Shown: positions 1 to 9,369, numbered from the stretch's first letter. The stretch: DNA of 64,000 bases from Jeotgalibaca arthritidis (GCF_011100465.1 NZ_CP049740.1:1976001-2040000); one strand, 5' to 3'. The notes: generated by a model not told the origin, from the sequence alone. Program-made: numbers and translations.

Positions 1-339
1 CAAATCGATGTTTACCAAGCTGCATGGGGAACTGGTAGTGATCCAAACCCAACAGGTCTATATGGCGAAACAGCATCATTTAACTTCACACGTTATGTGA
101 GCGATGAGCATACTGCTATCCTAGACAAGATTAACTCTGAAGCTTCATTCGATCCAGAGTACAAGTTTGAAGCATTCCGCGAATGGCAACAATTCATGTT
201 TGATAACGTACCCGTTATTCCAACATTGTGGCGTTCAGAAGTATTCGCAGTTAACAACCGCGTTAAGAACTACGATATTACATACGGAACAACTGATGGT
301 TGGGAAGTTGTAGAATTAACAAGCGAAACTGCATACTAA
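1..339 (+). CDS. Oligopeptide ABC transporter substrate-binding protein, C-terminal part
   Basis: The reading frame is open from the first base of the window, so the gene is truncated at its 5' end by the window edge. The visible 112 residues resemble the C-terminal lobe of OppA-type (SBP family 5) peptide-binding lipoproteins, with the pattern of a Pro-Thr-Gly-Leu-Tyr loop, a helix containing EWQQFMFDNVP and a VIPTLWRSEVFAVNNRVKNY strand region near the end. Such proteins capture extracellular peptides for an Opp/App permease. The signal peptide and lipobox lie outside the window, so the substrate cannot be judged. A terminator follows closely, so this is the last gene of its transcript. Confidence 0.8.
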   Translation, partial: QIDVYQAAWGTGSDPNPTGLYGETASFNFTRYVSDEHTAILDKINSEASFDPEYKFEAFREWQQFMFDNVPVIPTLWRSEVFAVNNRVKNYDITYGTTDGWEVVELTSETAY

Positions 340-354
340 TTCGAATTGAATGAT

Positions 355-391
355 AAGAAAGGGCTGATTTATTCAGCTCTTTCTTTTTTTA
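355..391 (+). terminator. Intrinsic terminator after peptide-binding protein gene
   Basis: A GAAAGGGCTGA / TCAGCTCTTTC stem with a TTTAT loop is followed directly by a run of T. It separates the peptide-binding protein gene from rnc. Confidence 0.85.
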
Positions 392-480
392 TAGCGTGCT
401 CTTTCTTTAGGATAAGGGTGCAAGAATGCTTATTTTGACGTATAATATGGGAGTATGTAAATGATGAAAGGAGGAGAATA

Positions 481-1173
481 ATGGAAGACTTAAAAAATAT
501 GATTCAAACGCAATTTAATGTCAGCTTCCGTAATGACTCATTACTAGAGGAGGCATTTACTCATTCATCCTATGTGAATGAGCATCGTCAATTACAATTG
601 AAGCATAACGAAAGAGTCGAATACTTAGGAGATGCAGTCTTAGAAGTTGTTGTATCGGAGTTTTTATTCCACCATTATCCAGAATGGAATGAAGGGAAAT
701 TAACTCGCCTACGCGCTCAAATTGTCTGCGAACCAAGTCTAGCTGCCTTTGCTAAGGAATGTAGCTTTGATCAGTTTATTCGTCTTGGAAAAGGCGAAGA
801 GCGGATGAATGGTCGAAAGAGACCAGCGCTGCTTTGTGATTTATTCGAAGCATTTATTGGCGCTTTATTTCTTGATCAAGGCATGCCAGCAGCTAAAGAC
901 TTTATTTACCGTGTTGTGCTTTCGAAAATTAAAGAGGATGCTTTTTCCCATGCGATGGATTATAAAACACTTTTGCAGGAAGAATTACAAAAAGATGGCG
1001 ATATTCAAATTAAATATCAAACGGTGCTAGAAGAAGGGCCGTCACATGCTAAACATTTTGAAGTCGCTGTTTTTGTGAATGGTGATGTACTTGGACGCGG
1101 TAGTGGTACAAGTAAAAAGAGTGCGGAGCAAAATGCGGCTCAAATGGCATTAAACAAGTCCCTAAAAAAATAA
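481..1173 (+). CDS. rnc: Ribonuclease III
   Basis: Double-strand-specific endoribonuclease that processes rRNA precursors and structured mRNAs. The 230-residue protein has the family signature as NERVEYLGDAVLE (residues 43-55). The expected acidic catalytic residues are visible as E44, D51, D120 and E123, the last two within CDLFEAFIGALF. A double-stranded-RNA-binding domain occupies about residues 156-228, ending with the typical GSGTSKKSAEQNAA helix. A strong AAGGAGG ribosome-binding site precedes the ATG. A TATAAT box at 441-446 may belong to its promoter, but no good -35 box accompanies it. It heads the conserved rnc-smc-HAD-ftsY arrangement of Firmicutes. Confidence 0.96.
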   Translation: MEDLKNMIQTQFNVSFRNDSLLEEAFTHSSYVNEHRQLQLKHNERVEYLGDAVLEVVVSEFLFHHYPEWNEGKLTRLRAQIVCEPSLAAFAKECSFDQFIRLGKGEERMNGRKRPALLCDLFEAFIGALFLDQGMPAAKDFIYRVVLSKIKEDAFSHAMDYKTLLQEELQKDGDIQIKYQTVLEEGPSHAKHFEVAVFVNGDVLGRGSGTSKKSAEQNAAQMALNKSLKK

Positions 1174-1195
1174 ATGTTATGAAAGGATGTTTTAT

Positions 1196-4100
1196 TTGCA
1201 GCTCGTAAGAATTGAGATGACAGGGTTTAAATCCTTTGCTGATAAAACAATCATTGAATTCGACAAAGGCGTAACGGCTATTGTTGGACCAAATGGGAGT
1301 GGGAAAAGCAATTTATCTGAAGCTGTCAGATGGGTATTGGGAGAGCAATCAGCCCGTAACCTGCGCGGTAAAAAAATGAATGATATTGTTTTTTCGGGCT
1401 CTCAATCGAGAAAACCCATCAATATCGCTGAAGTAACCTTAGTCCTAAACAATGAAGACCGGACATTACCGATTGATTTTACAGAAGTCAGCTTAACGCG
1501 ACGCATCAATCGCAATGGCGACAGCGATTGTTTTATTAATAAGAAGCCATGCCGTTTAAAAGATATTACGGATCTCTTGATGGATTCAGGGATTGGGAAG
1601 GATTCCTTCTCCATGATTTCTCAAGGAAAGGTTGAACAAATCTTTCAAAATAAACCAGAAGAGCGCCGGTCAATATTTGAAGATGCTGCTGGAATTGCTA
1701 AATATAAAAATCGTAAGGTCAATGCTGAAAGAAAGCTCTCTGATACTCAGGAACATTTGAACCGCGTAGAAGATATTTTACATGAAATTACTAATCAATT
1801 AGAACCACTTGAAAAACAACGTAATACCGCTCTTTTATACAAAGAAAAGAGAGCAGCTCTGAGTGAAATAGAGATTGCCCTTATCGCAGTAGAGATTGAA
1901 ACGCTAAATGAGCAGTGGCAACTTGGTAAAAAAGAAATTGAACATTATCAAGAGCAACTAACTAATTTAGAGAGCCGACAAAAACAATTGAAGGCATCAT
2001 TAGCTGATAGCCATCAGCATGCTAAGGTTGAAGATGAGGCCTTAGATAAACTACAAGATGAGTATGTGGCTATTGTTAGAAAAATAGAGCAGTTAGAAGG
2101 GCAGAAAAATATTCTTGATCAAAAGGCAGGCTTTTCTGCTAAAAACAAAGAAGACCAAGAACGCCTATTAGCTGAGAAAAAACAGTTGATTGAAAAACAA
2201 ACGGTCAAATTAGCTAAACTGAGAGAAGAAATTGCCCTCAAACAAACAGATCGAAAAGAGCTTGAAGCCAAAGTTGAAGAATTACTCGAAAAGGTCTCGC
2301 AATTGTCTGCAGATAAAAATGAGCATATTCAGCAGCTAAGAGATACTTATATCGACACACTTCAAGATCAATCATCAAATAAAAATACGATTCTTCAACT
2401 TGAAAAAGATGTCCAACAAGCTGAGGATAAATACCAAAACTTACAAGCTAAAATTGCTGAGAACAGCCAAGGCGAGTCTCAGAAAGCAGATTTAGTTAGG
2501 AATTTAGATGCCCAGTATCAAGAGTTGGAAAATCAACTGACTAACTACCAAGACGAAGAGAAAATACAAGCGAAAGCATTAGCTGATCATGAAGCGGTAA
2601 TAAAGACCTATAATGAAGAGCTATTAACGCTGTCCAGAAACCTTCAGCAAGCTGAAGCTCGAAAAGAAAGTCAGCAAGAATTGGAAGATAGCTATGCTAG
2701 CTACTACCAAGGTGTTAAGGAAATACTAAAAAGAAGAGATAAGATAAACGGTGTTCGTGGTCCAGTCGGCGAGTTATTCCATGTTCCCGACACCTATACC
2801 TTGGCTATTGATACAGCTTTAGGAACAGCTATTCAACACATTGTCGTTGATGACACTGAAGCAGCTTCAACCTGTATCAATATTTTAAAACGCAATCGCT
2901 TAGGACGGGCGACCTTCTTACCTTTAACCGTTATTAAGTCACGCCAAATGCCGTCTTACCTTATTCATGAATTACAGTCGATAGCAGGATTTATTGGTAT
3001 AGCGTCAGATTTAATTACTTTTGACACGAGTTATCAAGCTATTGCTGAAAATTTACTTGGCACAACGATTATTGCTGAGAATCTCCAGGCGGGTGTAGCG
3101 ATTTCCAAACGTATTGAAAACCGCTATCGAATCGTTTCACTCGAGGGAGATGTGATTCATGCAGGTGGATCGATGACAGGTGGAGCGAGTAAGAAACAAC
3201 AAAGTGCATCTGTCTTTAGTCGTAAGAATAGCATTCAGAAACTAACCGACTATATTGATGAGCACACGCTGATTTATAAAACGATTGAAGAAAAGTACCG
3301 CAACATTCAAGAAGAGGTCACTAAGGGTAGAAATCGTTATGCTTTCTTACAGCAAGAAAAAAGTAAGCTGGGCTATGAATTAGACAACCTAGCAAGCAGT
3401 AAAAAGCGAGAAGAAGATAGCCTAAAACAGCTACAAGAAGAGCTATTAACTTATCGCTACGAAGCGAAGTTGGTTCAGACTCAGTTGGAACAAATGACAA
3501 CTGACTTAGATACTGCTCGTCAACAAAGCGACAAGCTAACGACTGAGATTGGGCGCTTGAAACAAACAATGGCAGATTCTACTTTGAATGAAGAAGAACG
3601 CCAAAAGCTTCTTCAAAGCTTGCAACAAACGCTTCAACAAGACCAACAAAGTCTAGCTGTCGTTAAAGAGCAAGAAAAACAACTACGACGTGATATTGCA
3701 AACACCAAAGAATTAGTTGATAACGAAGTCGCTACCGTGACAGCAATTGAAGCTAGCTTGGAAGAGAGCTCTAAAGTAGAGCATACAGAATTCCAATCTA
3801 TTGATGACATTGTTGAGCAGTTGACCTTAAGTAAAAAGGATAAACAACACTATACGCTTCTCTTGAAAGAAAAACGTGACAGTAAAAAGCAACGTGATCA
3901 AGAGGTTGAGGAAAAAAATAATCAGTTACAAGAAACAAACGAGGCTATTAAATCAGCCTTGGAGCAACTAGCTAAATTAGAAAGTTCTTCTGGACGATTT
4001 GAGGTGGCCATTGACCATCATTTGAACCGTTTGAGTGAAGAATATGAGTTAACTTATGAAGCTGCACGTCAAGATTACCCATTGCAACTTTCAATTGAAG

Positions 4101-4753
4101 AATCCTCTCAAAAAGTGAAACAACTTAAGAATGAGATTAATCATTTAGGACCAATTAACCTGACTTCAATTGAAGAGTATGATCGTATTTTTGAACGTTA
4201 TGAATTCTTAAGCAAACAGCAAGAAGATCTTTTAGAAGCGAAAGCCACGCTCTTACAGGCCATGGAAGAGATTGACGAAGAAGTCTCACAACGCTTTGAA
4301 ACAACTTTTATGGCAATAAAAAATCAATTTGAACAAACCTTCCCGCGCTTGTTTGGTGGTGGTAAGGCAACCATTGAATTAACCGATCCCTCTAACCTAT
4401 TGGAGACGGGTATCGAGATTGTTGCGCAGCCTCCTGGAAAAAAACGACAGCACTTAAGTTTATTGTCTGGCGGTGAAAAAGCTTTTACAGCCATTGCACT
4501 GTTATTTTCTATTATTGAAGTATCGCCAGTGCCGTTTTGTATTTTAGATGAAGTAGAAGCAGCTTTGGATGAAGCAAATGTCGTTCGATTTGGTAAGTAT
4601 TTAACCTCGTTCGAGAGTAACACACAGTTTATTGTGATTACTCATCGAAAAGGGACGATGGAAGAAGCCGATGTTTTGTATGGCGTTACTATGCAAGATT
4701 CTGGTGTTTCTCGTTTAGCTTCAGTAAAATTTAATGATGAGGACGATGAATAG
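1196..4753 (+). CDS. smc: Chromosome segregation protein SMC
   Basis: ATPase of the bacterial condensin complex (with ScpA and ScpB), which organises and segregates the chromosome. The N-terminal Walker A is GPNGSGKSN (about residues 31-39). Two long coiled-coil arms flank a hinge at about residues 515-665 containing VRGPVGELF and GGSMTGGASKK. The C-terminal head has the LSGGEKA signature and the ILDEVEAALDEANV Walker B. An in-frame ATG lies at 1187, but it overlaps the AAAGG ribosome-binding site. The TTG used here is 7 nt downstream of that site and gives the family-like start MQLVRIEMTGFKSFADK (1185 residues). Only 22 nt separate it from rnc. Confidence 0.96.
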   Translation: MQLVRIEMTGFKSFADKTIIEFDKGVTAIVGPNGSGKSNLSEAVRWVLGEQSARNLRGKKMNDIVFSGSQSRKPINIAEVTLVLNNEDRTLPIDFTEVSLTRRINRNGDSDCFINKKPCRLKDITDLLMDSGIGKDSFSMISQGKVEQIFQNKPEERRSIFEDAAGIAKYKNRKVNAERKLSDTQEHLNRVEDILHEITNQLEPLEKQRNTALLYKEKRAALSEIEIALIAVEIETLNEQWQLGKKEIEHYQEQLTNLESRQKQLKASLADSHQHAKVEDEALDKLQDEYVAIVRKIEQLEGQKNILDQKAGFSAKNKEDQERLLAEKKQLIEKQTVKLAKLREEIALKQTDRKELEAKVEELLEKVSQLSADKNEHIQQLRDTYIDTLQDQSSNKNTILQLEKDVQQAEDKYQNLQAKIAENSQGESQKADLVRNLDAQYQELENQLTNYQDEEKIQAKALADHEAVIKTYNEELLTLSRNLQQAEARKESQQELEDSYASYYQGVKEILKRRDKINGVRGPVGELFHVPDTYTLAIDTALGTAIQHIVVDDTEAASTCINILKRNRLGRATFLPLTVIKSRQMPSYLIHELQSIAGFIGIASDLITFDTSYQAIAENLLGTTIIAENLQAGVAISKRIENRYRIVSLEGDVIHAGGSMTGGASKKQQSASVFSRKNSIQKLTDYIDEHTLIYKTIEEKYRNIQEEVTKGRNRYAFLQQEKSKLGYELDNLASSKKREEDSLKQLQEELLTYRYEAKLVQTQLEQMTTDLDTARQQSDKLTTEIGRLKQTMADSTLNEEERQKLLQSLQQTLQQDQQSLAVVKEQEKQLRRDIANTKELVDNEVATVTAIEASLEESSKVEHTEFQSIDDIVEQLTLSKKDKQHYTLLLKEKRDSKKQRDQEVEEKNNQLQETNEAIKSALEQLAKLESSSGRFEVAIDHHLNRLSEEYELTYEAARQDYPLQLSIEESSQKVKQLKNEINHLGPINLTSIEEYDRIFERYEFLSKQQEDLLEAKATLLQAMEEIDEEVSQRFETTFMAIKNQFEQTFPRLFGGGKATIELTDPSNLLETGIEIVAQPPGKKRQHLSLLSGGEKAFTAIALLFSIIEVSPVPFCILDEVEAALDEANVVRFGKYLTSFESNTQFIVITHRKGTMEEADVLYGVTMQDSGVSRLASVKFNDEDDE

Positions 4754-4766
4754 GAGAGAATGTTGC

Positions 4767-5576
4767 ATGATAAAATTAATTGCACTAGATTTAGATGGCA
4801 CCTTACTAGATTCAGAAAAACACATCAGTGAAGAAAATAAAAAGGCGATTAGCTTAGCTAAGGCAAAGGGCGTTAAAATTGTCCTTTGCTCAGGAAGACC
4901 CTTAAAAGGGATTCAACGTTATTTAGAAGAACTCGATCTGATGGATGAGGGTGATTATTCAATTACCTATAACGGCGGACTCGTTCAAAAGAATAATACA
5001 TCTGAGATTGTTTCAGAGAAAACCTTAAGCTATGATCAAATAAAAGACCTATACAAGCTAGCGAATGACTTAAACATTCCAATGAATATGCTAGACTTAG
5101 AGTACGTCTATGAGCCAGATTATCCAGCAGGAAGAGACTCATTATACCCAAGTTTGATGAGTGCGAGTTTGCCATTTATTAAAAAATCAATTGATGATTT
5201 CACAGAGGACCACCGCTTTAACAAGGTGGTTTACTGTATCTCACCCGATATTTTAGATGATGCTATTGCTAAGATTCCAGCTGATTACACTGAAAATTAT
5301 TCGATGATGAAATCGCGTCCTTTACTGTATGAAGTAATGAATCCACAAGTCAACAAAGGTACTGGTATTGATGCACTCTGTCAAATTTTAGGAATCACTA
5401 AAGAAGAAGTCATGGCTTGTGGTGATGAAGAAAATGATTTTGCTATGTTTGAATATGCTGGGACAGCAGTTGTCATGGAAAATGCACGTGATGAAGTGAA
5501 GGCCTATGCAGACTTTATTACAAAAACCAATGACGAAGACGGCATTGCCCATGCTATTTATGAATTAGTCTTATAA
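4767..5576 (+). CDS. Cof-type HAD-IIB family phosphatase
   Basis: Member of the Cof/YcsE-like haloacid dehalogenase phosphatases, which dephosphorylate sugar phosphates, flavin or other small phosphorylated metabolites. Motif I is DLDGTLLD near the N-terminus, motif II is LCSGRP, a conserved Lys lies at VNKGTG, and motif IV is GDEENDFAMFEYAG. The inserted cap domain (about residues 85-185) is of the C2B type. The start was moved from an upstream ATG inside smc to the ATG 9 nt behind an AGGAGA site that overlaps the smc stop codon. This gives 269 residues, the usual length. The substrate is not predictable from sequence. It is probably translated from the smc transcript. Confidence 0.9.
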   Translation: MIKLIALDLDGTLLDSEKHISEENKKAISLAKAKGVKIVLCSGRPLKGIQRYLEELDLMDEGDYSITYNGGLVQKNNTSEIVSEKTLSYDQIKDLYKLANDLNIPMNMLDLEYVYEPDYPAGRDSLYPSLMSASLPFIKKSIDDFTEDHRFNKVVYCISPDILDDAIAKIPADYTENYSMMKSRPLLYEVMNPQVNKGTGIDALCQILGITKEEVMACGDEENDFAMFEYAGTAVVMENARDEVKAYADFITKTNDEDGIAHAIYELVL

Positions 5577-5596
5577 AAACGTTAGGATGTGACAAA

Positions 5597-6613
5597 ATGG
5601 GATTATTTGACCGTATTAAACGTGCCTTTACCGGTGAAGATGTTACGACACAGCCGGTAAATGAGGAGAAACGTATTGTCATTGAAAAATATGATAAAGG
5701 GATGGAAAAGACCCGTAAAAGCTTTTCAGATAAAATTAATGAATTATTCGCAGGTTTTAGAGAAGTTGATGAAGACTTTTTTGATGACTTAGAAGAAATT
5801 TTAATTTCTGCCGATGTTGGTTTTGATATGACATTAGCGATTTCAGATGTACTAAGAGAAGAAGTTAAACTGAAGAACGTTCGTACTGGCGAGCAAGTTA
5901 AAAATGTTATCGTTGAAAAAATGGTAGAGATCTACGAAAAAGGTGAAGTCGGTCTACCAACTATTAATGAGAACAAAGATGGTCTAACCGTTATTCTGTT
6001 TGTTGGGGTAAACGGTGTTGGTAAAACAACGACGATTGGTAAGTATGCCCACAAGCTGAAGAGCGAAGGTAAGAAAGTTTTACTTGCAGCGGGAGATACA
6101 TTCCGTGCAGGAGCGATTGAGCAACTTGAAGTATGGGGAGAACGAGTTGGTGTTGATGTTGTAACTAGTAACGCTCAATCTGATCCAGCTGCAGTTGTCT
6201 TTGACGCTTTGAAAAAAGGTCAGCAAGATAACTATGACTACTTACTGATTGATACAGCAGGCCGATTACAAAATAAAGTTAACTTGATGAAAGAATTAGA
6301 AAAAATCAACCGCATTATCACACGAGAGGTTCCTGGTGGCGCATCAGAAACGCTATTGGTGTTAGATGCCACAACGGGACAAAATGCCTTGATTCAAGCA
6401 AAACAGTTTAAGGAAACAACCGATGTGACTGGTTTGATTTTAACAAAATTAGATGGAACAGCTAAGGGTGGGGTTATTTTAGCCATCCGCCAAGAAATGG
6501 CTATTCCAGTTAAATTTGTTGGTCTTGGTGAGAGCATGGATGATCTCCAAGTCTTCGATCCTGAACAATACATTTACGGACTTGTAAAAGATCTCGTTGA
6601 AGTGAAAAAATAA
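5597..6613 (+). CDS. ftsY: Signal recognition particle receptor FtsY
   Basis: SRP-family GTPase that docks SRP-ribosome complexes at the membrane and delivers them to SecYEG. The short N-terminal region (MGLFDRIKRAF) looks like the amphipathic lipid-binding helix and lacks the long acidic A domain seen in E. coli. The NG domain carries P-loop GVNGVGKTTT (about residues 136-145), DTAGR, TKLDGTAKGG and the closing GLGESMDDLQVF motif. At 338 residues it is typical of Firmicutes. It lies 20 nt after the HAD gene behind an AGGATGTG site. A strong terminator follows, so ylxM-ffh is transcribed separately. Confidence 0.96.
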   Translation: MGLFDRIKRAFTGEDVTTQPVNEEKRIVIEKYDKGMEKTRKSFSDKINELFAGFREVDEDFFDDLEEILISADVGFDMTLAISDVLREEVKLKNVRTGEQVKNVIVEKMVEIYEKGEVGLPTINENKDGLTVILFVGVNGVGKTTTIGKYAHKLKSEGKKVLLAAGDTFRAGAIEQLEVWGERVGVDVVTSNAQSDPAAVVFDALKKGQQDNYDYLLIDTAGRLQNKVNLMKELEKINRIITREVPGGASETLLVLDATTGQNALIQAKQFKETTDVTGLILTKLDGTAKGGVILAIRQEMAIPVKFVGLGESMDDLQVFDPEQYIYGLVKDLVEVKK

Positions 6614-6621
6614 GTGTAAGG

Positions 6622-6655
6622 ATAGGCTGGGATAATTATCTCAGCTTATTTTTTG
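6622..6655 (+). terminator. Intrinsic terminator after ftsY
   Basis: Twelve-pair stem (AGGCTGGGATAA with TTATCTCAGCTT, two G-T pairs) followed by ATTTTTT. It closes the rnc-smc-HAD-ftsY transcript. Confidence 0.85.
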
Positions 6656-6734
6656 CTTTCATGTAAGATACAGCGAACTTTTCCAGCTTGTATCGCACAT
6701 TCCAAAGTAACAGGTTGTTGGCTCTGTTTTTATC

Positions 6735-6763
6735 TTGACTAATAGGCTATTTATCGGTATTCT
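6735..6763 (+). promoter_or_regulatory. Sigma-A promoter for ylxM-ffh
   Basis: TTGACT and TATTCT are separated by 17 nt, a good vegetative promoter. The predicted start is about 45 nt upstream of the ylxM ATG. The 80 nt between the ftsY terminator and this promoter show nothing else I can recognise. Confidence 0.7.
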
Positions 6764-6816
6764 TATGAGTGATGTAAAGGTTTCAACTTGACACTTAAAG
6801 AAGAGGAGGAACAGAT

Positions 6817-7155
6817 ATGGAATTGGAAAAAACCAATTATATGAACACATTATTTGAGTTTTATAATGTTCTGCTAACCGATAAGCAGAGAGGCTATCTT
6901 TCTCTTTATTATGGTGATGATTATTCTTTAGGTGAAATAGCTAATGAATTTGAAGTGAGCCGACAAGCCGTTTATGATAATATCAAGCGCACGGAAAAAA
7001 TATTAGTTAGTTATGAAAAAAAACTTCATTTAGTTGAGAACTTTTTACTAAGACAAGAAAGTTTAGAGCAATTAAAAACATATTCGGCAACAACCTATCC
7101 AGGGGACCACGATTTACAAAAAATGATTTCACAAATTGAAACATTAGATGAATAA
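6817..7155 (+). CDS. ylxM: YlxM/p13-like DNA-binding protein, SRP-associated
   Basis: UPF0122-family protein (112 residues) with a sigma-70 region 4-like helix-turn-helix. The readable core is [39 protein letters not shown] at about residues 20-59. In streptococci YlxM modulates SRP assembly or GTPase function, and a regulatory role has also been proposed. It sits immediately before ffh with a 22-nt gap, the standard location. The start has a strong AGAGGAGGA ribosome-binding site. It has its own promoter instead of being read through from ftsY. Confidence 0.9.
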   Translation: MELEKTNYMNTLFEFYNVLLTDKQRGYLSLYYGDDYSLGEIANEFEVSRQAVYDNIKRTEKILVSYEKKLHLVENFLLRQESLEQLKTYSATTYPGDHDLQKMISQIETLDE

Positions 7156-7177
7156 GAAAAATAGGATGTGACTATAA

Positions 7178-8593
7178 ATGGCATTTGAAGGTTTATCAGA
7201 ACGTCTCCAAGGCGCAATGACTAAAATTGGTAAAAAAGGCAGAATTACAGAAGCTGACCTTAAAGAAATGATGCGTGAAGTTCGTCTAGCATTGCTAGAA
7301 GCGGACGTTAACTTTAAAGTCGTTAAAGACTTTGTTAGAAAAGTAAATGAACGAGCATTAGGTTCAGATATACTAGAATCACTATCGCCTGCACAACAAG
7401 TCGTTAAAATTGTTAATGAAGAATTAACTGAATTAATGGGTGGCGAACAAGAACCCTTTATTTTTGCTAAAAAACCACCAACAGTTGTTATGATGGTTGG
7501 TTTGCAAGGGGCTGGTAAGACAACAACAGCTGGTAAATTAGCAAACTACATGAAGAAGCGTGAAAATAAACGCCCATTATTAGCTGCAGCTGACGTTTAT
7601 CGTCCAGCAGCGATTGATCAATTACAAACGATTGGTAAGCAATTAGATTTTCCTGTTTATGCAAAGGGAACTGATGCTAATCCTGTAGCAATCGCAACTG
7701 AAGCAGTTGAAGAAGCAAAAATGCAAGGTCGCGACTTTGTTATTATTGATACGGCAGGTCGTTTGCACGTTGACGAAAACCTGATGACCGAATTGAAAAA
7801 TATTAAGGCAGCAGTTGAACCAGATGAAATTCTGTTTACTGTGGATGCGATGACAGGGCAAGATGCTGTTAACGTAGCGAAAGCCTTTAATGAACAGTTA
7901 GGTATAACAGGGGTTATCTTAACTAAGCTTGATGGTGACACGCGTGGTGGGTCTGCCTTGTCTATTCGTTCGGTTACAGGTAAACCAATTAAGTTTACCG
8001 GTCAAGGAGAAAAGCTTGACGACATCGAACCATTCTACCCAGATCGTATGGCATCTCGTATCCTAGGTATGGGAGATATGTTAACGCTGATTGAGCGTGC
8101 ACAACAAGATTACGATGAAGATAAAGCTAAAGAAATGGCTGAAAAGATTCGTGAGAATACATTTGACTTTAATGATTTCATCGATCAAATGGACCAAGTT
8201 TCTAATATGGGACCAATTGAAGATCTATTAAAAATGATTCCAGGAATGAGTAATTTACCAGGAATTGACCAAGTTAAAGTTGATCCAAAAGATATGGCTC
8301 ATATGAAGGCTATTGTCATGTCTATGACACCAGAAGAACGTGAGAATCCTGATTTACTTTCACAAAGCAGACGTCGTCGTATTTCTAAAGGATCAGCGCG
8401 CTCATTACAAGAAGTAAACCGTATGATCAAACAATTTAATGAGTCACGTAAAATGATGAACCAAATGTCTAAGGGTAATTTTGCTGGTATGGAAGGTCTC
8501 TTAGGTAACGGTCCAAAAGGCAAGTTAGGTCAACTAGCTATGAAACAAATGTCTCGAAAACTGGGCAAAAAGAAGAAAAAGAAAAAAAGATAA
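7178..8593 (+). CDS. ffh: Signal recognition particle protein Ffh (SRP54)
   Basis: GTPase and signal-sequence-binding subunit of SRP. Domain order is an N helical bundle, then the G domain with GLQGAGKTTT (about residues 108-117), DTAGR and TKLDGDTRGG. The methionine-rich M domain follows from about residue 300, with SRRRRISKGSARSLQEVNRMIKQF being the RNA-binding region. The protein ends in a strongly basic Lys-Arg tail encoded by an A-rich stretch. At 471 residues it is the usual length or slightly longer. It follows ylxM closely and pairs with ftsY upstream for co-translational membrane targeting. Confidence 0.97.
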   Translation: MAFEGLSERLQGAMTKIGKKGRITEADLKEMMREVRLALLEADVNFKVVKDFVRKVNERALGSDILESLSPAQQVVKIVNEELTELMGGEQEPFIFAKKPPTVVMMVGLQGAGKTTTAGKLANYMKKRENKRPLLAAADVYRPAAIDQLQTIGKQLDFPVYAKGTDANPVAIATEAVEEAKMQGRDFVIIDTAGRLHVDENLMTELKNIKAAVEPDEILFTVDAMTGQDAVNVAKAFNEQLGITGVILTKLDGDTRGGSALSIRSVTGKPIKFTGQGEKLDDIEPFYPDRMASRILGMGDMLTLIERAQQDYDEDKAKEMAEKIRENTFDFNDFIDQMDQVSNMGPIEDLLKMIPGMSNLPGIDQVKVDPKDMAHMKAIVMSMTPEERENPDLLSQSRRRRISKGSARSLQEVNRMIKQFNESRKMMNQMSKGNFAGMEGLLGNGPKGKLGQLAMKQMSRKLGKKKKKKKR

Positions 8594-8598
8594 GACTG

Positions 8599-8641
8599 TA
8601 AAGAAAAAATACTTTACAAGCTCATATTAAACTGGTATGAT
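8599..8641 (+). promoter_or_regulatory. Promoter for the rpsP operon
   Basis: TTTACA at 8613-8618 and TATGAT at 8636-8641 have 17-nt spacing. The 20 nt ending with the -35 box (taaagaaaaaatactttaca) recur exactly in front of the rplS promoter. The A-rich part looks like an UP element. This suggests coordinated ribosomal-protein promoters. Confidence 0.75.
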
Positions 8642-8682
8642 AGCTCTTGTGAGATTGAGATAGATGGAGGTGTATTTAAAAA

Positions 8683-8955
8683 ATGGCAGTGAAAATTCGT
8701 CTAAAACGTATGGGTTCTAAAAGAAATCCATTCTACAGAATTGTTGTAGCTGATTCCCGCGCACCACGTGATGGTCGCTTCATCGAGAAAGTTGGTACTT
8801 ACAACCCAGTTGTTGAACCAGCAGAAATCAAATTTGATGAGGAATTAGTTTTAAAATGGTTAGCAAATGGTGCACAACCATCTGATACTGTAAGAAACTT
8901 ACTTTCCCAAGAAGGTATCATGAAGAAATTCCACGACTCTAAATTAGCTAAATAA
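8683..8955 (+). CDS. rpsP: 30S ribosomal protein S16
   Basis: Ninety-residue protein with the S16 signature at its N-terminus ([24 protein letters not shown]). The conserved region [19 protein letters not shown] follows near the C-terminus. It is needed for 30S assembly. It is the first gene of the rpsP-khpA-rimM-trmD set that couples ribosomal protein supply to RNA binding, 30S maturation and tRNA modification. The ribosome-binding site is GGAGGTG. High use of preferred codons fits strong expression. Confidence 0.97.
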   Translation: MAVKIRLKRMGSKRNPFYRIVVADSRAPRDGRFIEKVGTYNPVVEPAEIKFDEELVLKWLANGAQPSDTVRNLLSQEGIMKKFHDSKLAK

Positions 8956-9012
8956 GCTTTTTAGATCATTGTATTCAGAAGCATTCAATTCAACCAAAAG
9001 GATGGTGGTTTT

Positions 9013-9258
9013 ATGCCTGATATTCAAGAATTGATTCTTACAATGGTGGCGCCCCTAGTTGAGCATCAAGATGACATCACGATTGATATTAAGGAAACCA
9101 AAGAGTTTTATGAATATCACCTTGCTGTTCATCCAGATGATGTGGGACGCGTCATTGGCAAACAAGGTCGAGTTGCTCGCGCAATTCGTACGATTGTGTA
9201 TAGTGTTCGGACTAAAAAATCGAAGCGTGTTCGTCTAGTTATAGAGGGAGCAGAGTAG
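9013..9258 (+). CDS. khpA: KH-domain RNA-binding protein KhpA
   Basis: Small (81 residues) single-KH-domain protein with the GxxG loop as VIGKQGRVARAIRTIV. In Firmicutes KhpA pairs with KhpB/Jag, binds many RNAs and influences cell division and elongation. The position between rpsP and rimM is the classic location (ylqC in Bacillus). The ribosome-binding site is AAGGATGGTGG. A terminator-like hairpin follows before rimM, so rimM-trmD may be expressed at a lower level than rpsP-khpA. Confidence 0.93.
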   Translation: MPDIQELILTMVAPLVEHQDDITIDIKETKEFYEYHLAVHPDDVGRVIGKQGRVARAIRTIVYSVRTKKSKRVRLVIEGAE

Positions 9259-9298
9259 GTTTTTAAGACACTATTAGAACAGATACATACAAACAAAA

Positions 9299-9339
9299 GC
9301 GGACATTCATTTGAAAAGGTGAACTTGTCCCTTTTTTTG
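9299..9339 (+). terminator. Terminator-like hairpin between khpA and rimM
   Basis: GGACA and TGTCC arms enclose a long loop and are followed by CTTTTTTT. The stem is short (5 bp) and imperfect further in, so this may be an attenuator more than a full stop. No separate promoter was seen between it and rimM. Confidence 0.45.
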
Positions 9340-9369
9340 TATTAAAGGAAAAAATAAAGAGGTGATCAG

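Noticed and set aside
809-1030. Overlapping +2 frame inside rnc
   Set aside because: Conflicts with the intact RNase III frame and shows no protein-like features.
1402-1614. Antisense open frame inside smc, and many similar ones inside other genes
   Set aside because: Runs entirely opposite a strongly conserved gene, has no ribosome-binding site and no recognisable domain; a shadow of coding bias.
8560-8595. Programmed frameshift at the A-rich end of ffh
   Set aside because: A-rich Lys codons near the stop look slippery, but the product already has the full M domain and a basic tail is normal.
9297-9335. Third copy of the modular intergenic repeat near khpA
   Set aside because: It shares GCGGAC and TTGTCC words with the repeat's 3' module, but the 54-nt block is absent; more likely a terminator.
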